Of a DNA stretch of 64,000 nucleotides, positions 1 to 12,400 are shown piece by piece. Source of the DNA: Pseudeuparius sepicola (Eukaryota; Arthropoda; Insecta; Coleoptera; Anthribidae); NCBI GenBank assembly GCA_963920635.1, contig OY987303.1:58366278-58430277 (forward strand), read 5' to 3'. Within the stretch, counting starts at the first letter, position 1, and each line of letters starts with the position of its first letter. The notes under the pieces were generated by a model. It had not been told where the DNA came from and did not search any database. It saw nothing but the letters and a program-made list of their open reading frames with translations. Position numbers and translations under genes: made by a program.

Positions 1-2071
1 GGACCGGCATGGTGGAATTTATGAACAAATTTTGTCCCAATGTCAAGTACCATTTTGTTGAAATGGAGGATCCCACTGGATGTCACCATTCGTATGTAGC
101 ATTTTCTATACAGACTTTTTTATATGCAATCTTATACTGCAGGATAATAGTACAATGCAGTCAAAAAATTATTGATATTAGGTCATCTGCTTTGGCAGAA
201 GTTCAAAACATTTGAAACTGGTTTGAAATTCTGCCGAAATATACTTATTAATAATTAATAATTATTAGGAAATCATGTCATACATTATTATTATTTTTTA
301 ATAAAACTGAATATTTTTAAAGATACCACACAATTGTAAATAAAATGTTGTAGGTATATAATAATTATGTGCATGATAGTTGAATTTTTACCTAGTTACC
401 ACTTTAATAATATAATATGTGCTATTAATAATTACCAAATTATTATATTTATGTATCCAAATACCAAATACATAATACATAATATTTTGACAGCATTGGC
501 AAACTATCTTCAGTACATATACACACATAATATTATGTAAAATTTAAATCGGTTACAATCCATTTAGAAAAATAGGTATATACGCTTATGAAGACAATTC
601 AATAAGAATAGTAGTTTCTACTGCAAACCTATATTTTGAAGACTGGAACTATTATAATCAAGGGTAAGTCAATGTTTTGTTTTATAAACTTAAAAAAGCT
701 GAGAAATCTACACCAGTTTATTTTTTAAATGTTCAGACTTTGGATCAGCCCCCGATGTAAAAGATTGCCGGAAACATCGACAGCCAAAGACGGGGAATCG
801 CCAACATTATTTAAATCTAATCTTACAAGTTATTTGAGAAGTTATAATTTAGGTATACTCAAAGACTGGATCAGTTACGTGGAAAGAGCAGACTTTAGTG
901 ACGTTAGGTAGGATTTTGTGATATTCTCGATATCATTGAATAATCCCAAATTCTAGGGTGTTTTTCATTGCGTCCGTACCGGGCAAACACTACCCAACAT
1001 CAACGGGCTGTCACCTACATACAATCGGCGAATTGTTGAGTAAACACGTGGAACTACCCGAGAAAAAAACGCCGCCGAGCGAGGGGTCCATACCGGACAA
1101 ACATTACCCAACATCCATGGGTTGTCACCTGCTTAAAGTGGATGAATTGTTGACTAAATGCATTGAAATACCCGAGAAAACAACGCCACATAGCGAGGGG
1201 CCCCTAGATTGGGCCATTGTGGCTCAGGTCTCGAGCATAGGTGAGCGTGTGAACTACTCGCGGGTATTTCCGATATCCTTGAAAACCGCAACTTCTCCCC
1301 AGGTTCGATGGGGATAAACCCGGCCGATTGGCTGCGGGGTAGCTTGTTGAGAACTCTTGCCAGCCACAGGAAGGGGCAGTTACCAGGAACGTCCAATGTC
1401 AGCCTTAGTCTTGTGTATCCGAGCGTGGAGAACGTGATGACTGGCTATTTCGGGGCGCAGAGTGGCGGGTGTTTGCCCTACAGCAAAGTCACTAACGAGA
1501 AACAACGATGGTTGGAGATATACATGTGGTAAGCACAATACTCAATCGAATTTGTAAACGGAGAAAATATAATATAGAAGATGACTTAAAATGCCCCTGA
1601 TGTGACCAATTTGTAAACACCACTAAATGTTGACCAATACACCACGGGACAAATGAACTACTTTCCATATAACAGCTTATAAATCTGTCACTAGCTCACT
1701 TTTAAACATCGATACATATACAGCGTCAATTTATTTCCAGTCAATGGAAAGCAGACCATTTAAATCGAACCCGGGCCATGCCCCACATAAATTCGTATTG
1801 CCGGGTATCGCCGTGCCTCACGAAACTGGCGTATTTTCTTCTCACCAGCTCAACTCTGTCGAGGTCTGCTTGGGGTGGCAAAATCCAGAAAGACGGCGAG
1901 GTCTATGTTCGCTCGTACGAAGTGGGCGTTCTTTATTTGCCTAATTTTTTTGACGAGGAATATTTTGAGATTAAGAGAACGTTGAATGCAAAGAACCAGA
2001 ATGTTTTTCCATTTATGTATGACCTGCCGTTGACACATTATATCTATGGTGATTATCCATGGTGTAACTAA
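1..2071 (+). CDS. Tdp1-like: Tdp1 paralogue, upstream copy (5' truncated by window, probably catalytically impaired)
   Basis: Visible exons are 1-91, 568-663, 737-907, 957-1240, 1303-1528 and 1741-2071, all with GT-AG borders and continuous phase. The product matches the tyrosyl-DNA phosphodiesterase 1 family from just before the first HKN motif to the C-terminus. The first triad is kept: His and Lys of HHSK across the 91/568 junction, and Asn of STANL. In the second, PHIK reads PHIN and the Asn of SSNLSK reads Thr (SSTLSR), so only His remains of the three residues (human H493, K495, N516). The exon 957-1240 is 114 bp longer than its counterpart because a 38-codon block (KHYPTS..GCHL motif) is tandemly repeated in frame. 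The 3' flank has AATAGA (2288-2293) where the sister copy has AATAAA. The frame is open throughout, so this may be an expressed, altered paralogue rather than a dead gene. Upstream exons lie outside the window. Confidence 0.85.
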
Positions 2072-2665
2072 TATTATCGTTCTATGAAATCTTTTCCTAA
2101 ATATATTTTATTGTATTTCAATTGATGGGATATGTTTTAGAGCAGAGGATATACATGCTTCTTTTAATATTACAGTGTTCCAAAAAAAAGAATAAGGTCC
2201 GTTTGAACTATTTTTCATATATTCTACACTATTTGATATAGAATATTGCCTTTTATAAATTGTTAAATACAATGTATTATACTTGAAAATAGAGTTTACT
2301 TTGCAAATTCTTGTTTTTTTTTTAATTATTTATTACTTTGAAATTGTAAATTGTGAGTTGTGAGATAGATACAGGGTGTCCGACGACGAACTGCCGCGAT
2401 TGATTTCTCGGACAACAAACTTATTGTCTACTAAAGTCGATGGGGGCAATTCAGCTAAAATGTTTTCAAGATATGGTACTTCAGGTTATACCCGAAGTTG
2501 ATGGCAACTTGTTTATTCTAAATAGGACGCACCCTTTTTGGACATATTTTAAATTTTATGTCAAAAATTACCAGTAAAAATGACGTTTGCACGAGGTTAT
2601 ATCAATTTTTCTCCTATATGAAAGCCTTTATTATTTAATTGGGGATGGTTTCCTTGTTAGAAGAG

Positions 2666-2688
2666 CTCAGACAAATAATTTGTCTGAG
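2666..2688. repeat. 23-bp perfect palindrome
   Basis: CTCAGACAAAT pairs with ATTTGTCTGAG around one base. The arm is nearly identical to that of the palindrome at 5568-5595. No clear target duplication is left. Confidence 0.6.
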
Positions 2689-3149
2689 TAGGACCAGAGC
2701 ATATAGTATAATAGGTGGTAGGACTAGAAGGGGATCTACTTAAGTAAATAAAAGTGATAACAGAGAACAAAATACAGGGTGATCAAAAACTAACATTTTG
2801 AAAAAAAATCGTTAATAACAGGAAAAGGATTAAATTCGACAAAATTGGGACACACTATTTCAAGAAAACCATAATATACGGAAAAAATTTTTTTTTAACT
2901 TACCACCAAAAGTCTTGCCAAAAACCTTTGCTTTGGATAAATATTCAAATTCAAAGCCAAAAACCGTGCAATAACCCTCCTTCCTTACCTTGAGACAAAA
3001 CCACAGATTGACAAAACTACGGAATGTCGGAAGTCCGAATCACACAACAAACAAATTCACAAATATCGCAAAAAATGTCGGAACGATAGAACAGGTTAGG
3101 TTAGGTCAGAACAGGGTAACCGAAATTAATTCTAGGTGAGATTATCTAA

Positions 3150-3200
3150 AAGCTTGCAAGCAGAGCATATAGTTTTATAATATGCTCTGCTTGCAAGCTT
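3150..3200. repeat. Hairpin with 20-bp perfect arms
   Basis: Arms 3150-3169 and 3181-3200 (starting AAGCTTGCAAGCAGAGC) are exact reverse complements around an 11-nt loop. No flanking direct repeat was found. Confidence 0.7.
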
Positions 3201-3408
3201 GCTTAAAACTGTTCCGTTTTATTATCTACCCTAGCACCGCTTTTAATTTCGGAACGCCAGTTTTAAGTGCTTCCAGTAAGATTTTTTAGTACTTTCAGCA
3301 GATTCCGGACATAGCTATAGAAAACTACAGCTTTGTTCCAACACAATTCTGAATGAATTCTAGCGATTCAGATTACGGAAAAGTACTTCCAGAACTAATT
3401 CCAAGAAC

Positions 3409-3454
3409 GGAGGATCTGGACCAACACTTAATATAGTGTTGGTCCAGGGAGGAT
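3409..3454. mobile_element. TIR-only micro-element, CTGGACC type
   Basis: A 32-bp near-palindrome (3416-3447, CTGGACCAACACT arms) is flanked on both sides by the exact 7-mer GGAGGAT (3409-3415, 3448-3454). The arm matches the ends of the 1.1-kb element at 43548-44674, so this looks like that element shrunk to its two termini. Confidence 0.75.
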
Positions 3455-3723
3455 ATACCGTTCCTGAACTAATTCGACCAATTAGATCTCCGAGAACCGG
3501 TTCAGAACTGTTGTTGGAAGTTGGAACAAACCCAAAGATTATTGTAACTGAAACTGAACACAGAACTAACTTAACCTTTATTCGGGCTGTGACTCATTAA
3601 TAACCTAAAATAATCAGCTGGTCAGTTGTCTAACCTCAGAAAATCTAACCTGTAATTCTCAGTTTTTAGTAAATTCCTGTTTTCACTTGTTTAGCCTAAT
3701 AGATTTTCTTTGACCTGTTCAAT

Positions 3724-6700
3724 ATGGATAAATTTTTAAAAAGAAAGACTGAAGGTATAGGTCGGTATTCACTTTTTATTAAAAACAAGACGTACCTAAT
3801 TTTGAAATTTTATTTTTTTAGATAATACTGCTAAAAGAATGAAAAGGGAAGATTGTCCTCACAAAGAGCGTTGCTACAGAAAGAATCCACATCATTTTAA
3901 AGAATATGAACATACGCATTGTAAGTTTTTAATAATTATTATTAAATATTATCGGTTTCCTTCCAGTGGTTAAATTTCTGGAAACGGGAGATCCCATACC
4001 AGACGGAATGCCGCAACCAAAAGAGTTGTATCTAGAACAATTGGAGATTTTGAAACCGATCTTGAAAGCTCAGAAAGACTTAGAAGAATGTCAAGTTAAC
4101 AAAAATGATAATAATAAAAAGGTAGAAACAAAAACATTTACCAAAGATTTAAATAGTGTAGCAGCCTCGTCAAGTTCCAGTAAGGATCTGTCGAGGTCTC
4201 CGTCTACCTCTGCTAAAGAAAGAGTTTCTAAACATGGCAAAAAAACTTCGTTTTGTGGAGATTCTGAATCGGAGAAATGCGAACCAGGGAGTACGTTAGA
4301 AAAACTTAGTGAAAATGCACCATATCACTTATTTTTTACTACTATACCAGAATCCCCATTGACCAACAAGGAGAAAAATGCTATTAAATTTACAGGTAAA
4401 TTTAATTTCAAAACAAAATTGTAAATTGGTAATCCGGTACCCTCGAATAATTCCACTTCCTTTGGCCAATCAGGAACCCGGACTTTCATAATCGACAAAA
4501 TAATTTCAGGTTTCTCAAAGTAGGCTCATCAAGATTGATTTTTTCAGATTTGCTATGCCCAAGTTTGGGCCCCCTAAAGGAATCTTTGCAAATAAATTTT
4601 ATGATTGATATTGATTGGTTGTTGAAGCAGTACAAGGCGAGAAACGTAATGTGAGTCAAAAGTGGTATGCTGTATTTTATTTTCAACGATTGTCAAATTT
4701 TTTAACCTACAAATAAGCAGACTCTGGAGGAAAACATACTATTTTTGTGGTTGTGTCTTTAATTCCTTGGCAAATTGAAACTAAAAAAAATCCTGAGAAA
4801 TTAAATGAATAATATAACGAGAGATAATATATAGAATGAAGGTTATAAATTCCTTATAAAATCGGAATATTAATGTTATACCTTGCCTTTATTATTGGAA
4901 TCATAAAAACAGCCTATATCGTTATCTTATACTTGTTCAAACTTGCTTCAATAGACTTTTTCAGAAATAAACCGTTAACAATATTGTATGGCGACGATTG
5001 GCCTGACATGGTAGAATTCATGAACAAATTTTGTCCCAACGTGAAGTACCATTTTGTTAAAATGAAGGATCCCTTTGGATGTCACCATTCGTATGTAGCA
5101 TTTTCAATAAACTGACTCTTTTTTTATATGCAGTCTTATGCCGATTTTCCACCAAACGGACTAATCGAGTTTCTGTTTTGTTCTGTTTTTTGGAACACCG
5201 AAAGCAGACAAAATATTGTCGGAGTTTCGTTTTTGTTTTCGGTCCTTTTTCACGACACAAACAGTTTTCAAAATGTTGTAATGGTATAATTAGAATTGTT
5301 TTACTACTTATGCTATTTTTATCACTCCTTTTGCCATTTTATAATATTTTTTATAGAAAGTTGCATGAAATAATTTATAACTATAATTGTATAAACATAT
5401 CCTATTTACCAATGTATTATTGATTTTTTTGATCCTAAAGAATACCCTCAGTTATAGGTACAAAGCTAAAAAGAAACTAGAAACGCGACTTGTTGTTTCT
5501 ACTAGACGGATTCAGTTCGTAAACATGTCGAAACTCTGATCTTACCGCTTTCCAAATGGGACACCACCTCAGAGAAATAACCTTATTTCTCTGAGGACAC
5601 CACAAACAAAACAGAAACTGTCGCAAAAATCTAGTCTTCAAAAAGTTTGTAAAAAGTTGCAGTTTTGTCTCTTTCGACACGAGTTTCTGTTCTATTTTTG
5701 TTTTGTCCGTTTGGTGGAAAACCGGCATTATACTGCACGATAATAGTTCAGTGCTGTCAAAAAATGGTTGATATTTCCCATTATTATTGTTGTAAATTTT
5801 TACGCGACGCAGTAAGTAATTATTAGGAAGAAAATCATTGTGATATATTATTATTTTTTAATAAAATTAAATATCAATATTTTCAAAGATACCATATAAT
5901 TGCAAATAAAATATTGTATGTAACTAATACATATTATGACAATTGAGTTTTTACCTAGTTACCACACTTTAATAATTTCATGTGTACCATTAATAATTCC
6001 CAAGTTATTATTCATCTATCCAAATACCAAATACATAATATTTTGACAGCATTGGAGAACTATCTTCAATACATCATACACACATTATGTATAATTTAAA
6101 TTGTTTACAATCCATCTAGAAAAATAGGTATATACGCTTACGAAGACAATTCAATAAGAATAGTCGTTTCTACTGCAAACTTATATTTTGAAGACTGGAA
6201 CTATTATAATCAAGGGTAAGTCAATGCTTTGGTTTATAAACTTTAAAAAAGCTGAGAAATCTACACCAGTTTATTTTTTAAATGTTCAGACTTTGGATCA
6301 GCCCCCGCTGTAAAAGATTGCCGGAAACATCGACAGCCAAAGACGGGGAATCCCCAACATTATTTAAATCTAATCTTATAAGGTATTTGAAAAGTTATAA
6401 TTTAGGTATACTCAAAGACTGGATCAGTTACGTGGAAAGAGCAGACTTTAGTGACGTCAGGTAGGATTTTGTTATATTCACGATATTTTTGAATAATCCC
6501 AAACTGTTTAGGGTGTTTTTCATTGCGTCCATACCGGGCAAACACTACCCAACATCAACGGGTTGTCACCTACATACAGTCGGCAAATTGTTGAGTAAAC
6601 ATGTGGAACTACCTGAGAAAACGACGCCCCAGAGCGAGGGGCCCCTGGCTTGGGGCGTTGTGGCTCAGGCCTCGAGCATAGGTGAGCGTTTGAACTACTC

Positions 6701-7542
6701 GCGGGCATTTTCGACATCCTTGAAAACCGCAACTTATCGCCAGGTTCGATGGGGAAAAACCCGGCCGATTGGCTGCGCGGTAGCCTCTTGAGAACTCTTG
6801 CCAGCCACAAGATGGGGCAGTTACCGAGAACGTCCAACGCCACCCTTAGTCTCGTGTATCCGAGCGTGGAGAACGTGATGACCGGCTATTTCGGTGCGCA
6901 GAGTGGCGGCTGTTTGCCCTACAGCAAAGCCACTAATGAGAAACAACGATGGTTGCAGACGTACATGCAGTAAGTACAATACTTATTCGAATTTGTTTCG
7001 TTTTTCTTTACAAAATAGAGAAAATATAAAATAAAAGATCCCTGATGTTACCAGTTTGTAAACACCACTAAGTGTTGCCAATATTATACCATGGGACAAA
7101 TGAACTACTTTCCATACAACAGCTTATAAATCTCTCTGTACATTTGAACTACTGTGAGCTTGTGAAGCTCGTTTTTAGCCATCGATGCATATAGTGTTCA
7201 TTTATTTCTAGTCAATGGAAAGCTGACGATTTAACTCGAACCCGAGCCATGCCCCACATAAAATCGTATTGTCGAGTATCGCCGTGCCTCACGAAACTGG
7301 CGTATTTTCTTCTCACCAGCTCAAATCTGTCAAAGTCAGCTTGGGGTGGCAACATTCAGAAAGACGGCGGGGTATATGTTCGCTCGTACGAAGTAGGCGT
7401 TCTTTATTTGCCTAATTTTTTCGACGAGGAATACTTTGAGATTAAGAAAACGTTGAATGCAAAGAACCAGAATGTTTTTCCGTTTATGTATGACCTGCCG
7501 TTGACACCATATAAATCTGATGATTATCCATGGTGTAACTAA
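3724..7542 (+). CDS. Tdp1: Tyrosyl-DNA phosphodiesterase 1, complete, with N-terminal PBZ finger
   Basis: Ten exons: 3724-3754, 3822-3920, 3967-4395, 4548-4650, 4965-5090, 6120-6215, 6290-6460, 6512-6681, 6744-6969, 7212-7542. They total 1782 nt (593 aa plus stop), close to human TDP1. Tdp1 enzymes hydrolyse 3'-phosphotyrosyl links left by trapped topoisomerase I. Residues 22-41 form a PBZ-like finger (C22, C28, H35, H41), a fold known in other proteins to bind poly(ADP-ribose). A low-complexity Ser/Lys linker follows, then the phospholipase-D-like body. Both HKN triads are intact: H262, K264, N283 and H499, K501, N522. The C-terminal signature ALLTSSNLSKSAWG-like segment and RSYEVGVLYLP are clear. 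The start ATG 3724 is the first one in frame with the finger. AATAAA lies at 7776-7781. Introns as well as exons resemble the upstream copy, which indicates a segmental duplication. Confidence 0.93.
5139..5727. mobile_element. PIF/Harbinger-like MITE in Tdp1 intron 5
   Basis: The ends TGCCGATTTTCCACC and its complement bound a foldback of 589 bp flanked by TTA (5136-5138, 5728-5730). The homologous intron of the upstream Tdp1 copy holds the uninterrupted site (TCTTATACTGC near 130), which defines the insertion exactly. A 3-bp TTA duplication is typical of PIF/Harbinger. Confidence 0.75.
5560..5603. mobile_element. Micro-palindrome with 8-bp direct repeats
   Basis: A 28-bp palindrome (5568-5595, CTCAGAGAAATAA arms) sits between exact copies of GACACCAC (5560-5567, 5596-5603) inside the Harbinger-like MITE. 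It is the same arm family as 2666-2688. Confidence 0.75.
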
Positions 7543-7904
7543 TGGCGTTCTATGAAATCTTTAATAATTATCTTTTATTGTCTTTTTATTGATGATATAT
7601 GTTTTGTTTTTGTAAGTACCAGAGCAGAGAATATACATTCGTGCTTTTTTAGTATTACAGTGTCTCAAAAAAAAGAATAAAGTGTGTTTGGACTATTTTT
7701 CATATATTCTGGGATACCCTATTTGATTTAGAATATTACCTTTTATAAACTGAAATACAATGTATTATACTTGAAAATAAAGTTTACTTTTGCATATTCT
7801 TGGTTTTTATTTATTACTTTGAAATTATGAGTTGAATATAATTATATAAAATGAAAATTTTAGAGGGGTGGCTTACTCGTAAGTGAGGCACACCACACAC
7901 TGTA

Positions 7905-9338
7905 TACAATGTGTCCCGGATAAGAATGAACAGCATGGGGATCTTGCAAACGGTGAGAGATAGAACAACGGTTAAATGGGGAACAAGTTGCGCAATTTTA
8001 AGGTCAATAAAATGGTACAAACAGATTTCTAATATCTTTTTCGTTGTTATCACAGATAGAAAAAAAAAAGAAAAACACTTTCTTATGCCACTTTTTAACG
8101 GGCTTTAAGATGGCGTTTTTAGATTTGTTCTACAACATTTCGTTTTTGAGAATCCATCTTCAACTTTATTTTTTTAAATACGGACCTGGATTTTTTTGCA
8201 GATTTTGATAGCACTTTTCATTGCAAATACCATGTTGTATGGCATGAAATATGTTTAAAATGTTTTGAGACAATTATATCTACTGAAATTTCCTTTTTTC
8301 CATTCATTCCTTTCTATTGCGGTCTAAATATTAATCAGTATTGTCAACAATTTAACTTCCAACTTATCTTTCAATTGGAGAACCAAAAAATACGGCAAAA
8401 ACTAGTAACATAAAATAAAAATCCTCTACCTAGAAGGCTTTGAAACGACGAAACCAACCCCTTGTCATTTGTCATAACTCCCACTGTATCATTTAGTTAA
8501 TCATTTGTATTATTAGAAATGGAGGGTGCTTTTTCAAATTACGACAAATTTATTATTTTAGCATGTTATATCTTGGGTCACAGAAATAGTGTAGAGGCCG
8601 AACGAATGTATTGTTTCAATTAATAAATGGCAAAAGTTATTGGTTTCATTGGCTTAAAGATATCTTCTCACAATTAGAAAAAACAAAAAATTTACTCCAA
8701 AACGCAATGCGATAGGTACTCTTTGCTGAACAACAACAGAGGAAAACATTTACCCTACAGGGCCGTATTTAAAAATATTAAGTTTTCGACGTAAAAATAA
8801 ACTGTAAGTTAAATTGTTGTCAATACTGATTAATATTTAGACTTCTTATTATTAAATACAGAGCCACAATAGAAAAAAATGAATGTAAAAAAAGAAATTT
8901 TCAGTATAATTGCCTCAAAACATTTTAAAAATATTTCGTGTCATACATCATGGTATTTGCAATGAAAAGTGATTTCAAAATCTGCAAAAAAACTCCAGGT
9001 CCATATTTAAAAAAATAAAGTTGAAGATGGTTTCTCAAAAATGAAGTGTTGTAGAACAAATCTAAAAACGCCATCTTAAAGCTCGTTAAAATGTCCCATA
9101 AGAAAGTGTTTTTCTTTTTTTTTCTATCTGTGATAACAACTTCAGAAAAAATAAAATCGAAAACGCAAAAGTTTATTTTTTTCAAAATAACTCAAAAAAT
9201 AAAAAATATATTAGAAACCTGTTTGTACCATTTTATTGACCTCAAAATTGCGCAACTTTTCCCCCATTTAACGGTTGTTCTATCTCTCACCGTTTGCAAG
9301 ATCCCCATTCTGTTCATTCTTATCCGGGACACGTTGTA
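7905..9338. mobile_element. Foldback element, CAATGTGTCCCGG ends, with HTH peptide in loop
   Basis: Arms of about 460 bp (from 7905 and back from 9338) are inverted copies with ends like TACAATGTGTCCCGGATAAG. The loop is about 8375-8790. A related, shorter foldback lies at 39895-40470. The TA at the outer edges fits Tc1/mariner-type insertion. Confidence 0.8.
8519..8623 (+). pseudogene. Transposase N-terminal helix-turn-helix fragment
   Basis: A 34-codon frame in the foldback loop reads MEGAFSNYDKFIILACYILG, then HRNSVEAERMY. This has the spacing of the DUF4817/HTH segment that opens many insect mariner-like transposases. It ends at a stop and there is no catalytic domain, so it is a relic. 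Confidence 0.45.
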
Positions 9339-9445
9339 TAAGAACAACCTAACAGCAAGTCTAGAACATCTTGAAAATATGTGGTTTCTGCCTCGATTTT
9401 GTACTAACCATTTTTCAAACTCCCAAAATATTTTATACAACAATC

Positions 9446-12400
9446 TTAATACGTGGCTTGCCCTGATCTCAACGAGGCACTACTAATTTCGTTACTCTCT
9501 ATCCACTTCATCAGTTCTGGAGTGGGCTCCGGCTTAACCTTCTTCCCACTTTCCCCGCCACTATTTGCCCTATCCACGAGCAGTTCCTTCATAATTTCGT
9601 CAGCATTGCAATTTACAAGTCGAGTCTTACACAAAGCTATCGCATTGACAAAACCATCACCCGGAGTGACAATGCGGTGCTCCATGTAGATACTCTGCTC
9701 GTCCCAGTAGATTATCTACAACACGGGAAGATCCATGGAAGAAAGAAGATTATACAGGTTGTCCTAAGAGAATAGAAATATCAAAAAGATTTCGTCAAAA
9801 ATGGTCCATTTAAAAAAGAATTGGGAAAGAGCATTAATAGTTATTTATATAGGTTACCTTGGTGGTTATGCAGTAACGTTTAAAAATTTTGACAAACCGA
9901 CGGTAGCGGACGTTAGTTGCAGCGACCACCAGTCCGGCATCTTTCCGTCTTTTTATTTCCCTCCACAGACCGCTCCTCTCGTGGAAATCGGCTTTAGCAA
10001 AGTCCAACTCCCGCACCATACGTGCGTTGTTCATGTGGGTAAAAAGTGTGTCTATGTCTGTCGTCAGGCATATTCCTGAAAATCGTAAAATTAATAAACA
10101 CTTGACTTCAAAAATTCAAACTGAATAGTGAAATAGTAGATTATGTCACAAGAAGTAACCTATATATTTTGTGACAAGAAGTAGAAGTGGGTCTTTTCCT
10201 GCTGACAACAACTGGGGAGGGGGGAAAGCACAAACAAACCTATAAAAAAATTTTATCTCCAAGCGCATGAAATAACAAAGAATCAAGTCAAATCGACAAA
10301 CTACATTTCAATGGCAATGTCATTAATCGAGTTTACGAAAACGATCTTCAAAAGTGGCTATATAGTCTAACTGGTAAAGGGTTTATTTATTTAACTTCAC
10401 GTGTTAGTATGTATGTGTAGGTCGAATCTTGCACGGTGAATTAGAACCACTTCCTGACATCCGATTGAGCTGAAATTTTGCATACACCTTTAGTTCTGGT
10501 GACAATACAATATGCAATACTCAATTTTGTAATATTTTCAAAATGGCCGCCGCTCCAAGATGGCGGATGATGTATTTGTGTCAACCTCCGTATCAAATGA
10601 AAGGTCTTGAAGAGTATAGAAAACAAAAAAGTTAGTGACATCACCCTAAATTCAATAAGGCCTCCGCTCCAAGATGGCGGATTACATTTTCTTTTTAAGC
10701 CACCTATAATATGGGTATCAAATGAAAGGGCTTGAAGAGTAGAATACGATAAAGTTAGTGACACTAAATTCAATATGGCCGCCGCTCCAAGATGGCGGCT
10801 TACCTATTTGATACCCAACATGGGTATATCAGAACGGGCTCAACGGGTAGAAAACAATAAAGTACGAAATCCAATATGGCGGCCGCCCCAAGATGGCGGA
10901 TGATGTATTTTTTGTCAGCCCTCTTAATATGGGTAGGTATCGTATCAAATGAAAGGGCTTGAAGAGTAAAAAACGAAAAAGTCAGTGACATCACACTAAA
11001 TTCAATATGGCCGCCGCTCCAAGATGGCGGATGATGTATTTTTTGTCAGCCCTCTTAATATGGGTAGGTATCGTATCAAATGAAAGGGCTTGAAGAGTAA
11101 AAAACGAAAAAGTCAGTGACATCAAACTAAATTCAATATGGCCTCCGCTCCAAGATGGCGGATTACATTTTCTTTTCAACCCCCTTAATATGGGTATCAA
11201 ATGAAAGGGCTTCAAGAGTAGAAAACGTTAAAATTAGTGACACTAAATTCAATATGGCCGCCGCTCCAAGATGGCGGCTTACCTATTTGATACCCAACAT
11301 GGGTATATCAGAACGGGCTCAACGGGTAGAAAACAATAAAGTACGAAATCCAATATGGCGGCCGCCCCAAGATGGCGGATGATGTATTTTTTGTCAGCCC
11401 TCTTAATATGGGTAGGTATCGTATCAAATGAAAGGGCTTGAAGAGTAAAAAACGAAAAAGTCAGTGACATCACACTAAATTCAATATGGCCGCCGCTCCA
11501 AGATGGCGGATGATGTATTTTTTGTCAGCCCTCTTAATATGGGTAGGTATCGTATCAAATGAAAGGGCTTGAAGAGTAAAAAACGAAAAAGTCAGTGACA
11601 TCACACTAAATTGAATATGGCCGCCGCTCCAAGATGGCGGATTACATTTTCTTTTCAACCCCCTTAATATGGGTATCAAATGAAAGGGCTTCAAGAGTAG
11701 AAAACGATAAAATTAGTGACACTAAATTCAATATGGCCGCGGCTCCAAGATGGCGGATTACCTGTTTGATACCCAACATGGGTATCAAATGAATGGGCTC
11801 GACGGATAGAAAACAATAAGGTACGAAATCCAATATGGCGGCCGCCCCAAGATGGCGGACTAAATTTCTTTATCACCCTCCTGACATATATGGGAATCGA
11901 TAGGTACTAAAAAGCACAAAATAAAATTGAAAATGAGAAAAACCTTTTTAAAAATAAGCTTTTATTTAAGCCATGTACTAAAACGGATAAAATAAGTTTA
12001 GGTTTTCGTTAAGATAATTCAATTCCAAATTTTTTGCCAAGTTTTTGCCAATTGAAAAGCTTGTCGCGCGGAATTGTAACGAAAAAATGCATACTTTGGC
12101 AAATAGGTAGGTACTTATGCCTATCAACCAATCACTGTCCAATAAAATTAATTGGTACCTTCTTTCCTGAACATTTCGCGCCACAAGCTTTTCAATTTCC
12201 AAAAAATAAGATTTCAATAGAAGTAAAGCGCATAAAAAATTCCACTAGATTTAAAATGAAGCTAAAAAAAATATTTCTGGAAAATCATAATATATGAATT
12301 TCAGTAATAGTAATTAGTCTACATAATTTCCTAGAATAATTTAAATGTTGGGAATTTATATAAAATAAATGAAAACCGTTTTTTTAAATTCAATTTTAAC

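Larger units (their letters stand above)
2072..3723. other. Spacer between Tdp1 copies: transposon fragments
   Basis: The first 270 bp or so match the 3' flank of the downstream gene and mark the end of the duplication. The rest holds pieces starting TACAGGGTG (about 2371 and 2773), which are ends of Tc1/mariner-type MITEs, and three short palindromes listed separately. I see no gene. Confidence 0.6.

Noticed and set aside
3085..3105. TTAGG telomere-type repeat (GGTTAGGTTAGG)
   Set aside because: Only about two units, well within chance in AT-rich DNA and not at a contig end.
3150..3200. Member of the 7-bp-duplication micro-element group
   Set aside because: The arms are perfect, but no flanking direct repeat of 7-8 bp is present and no larger element with these ends was seen.
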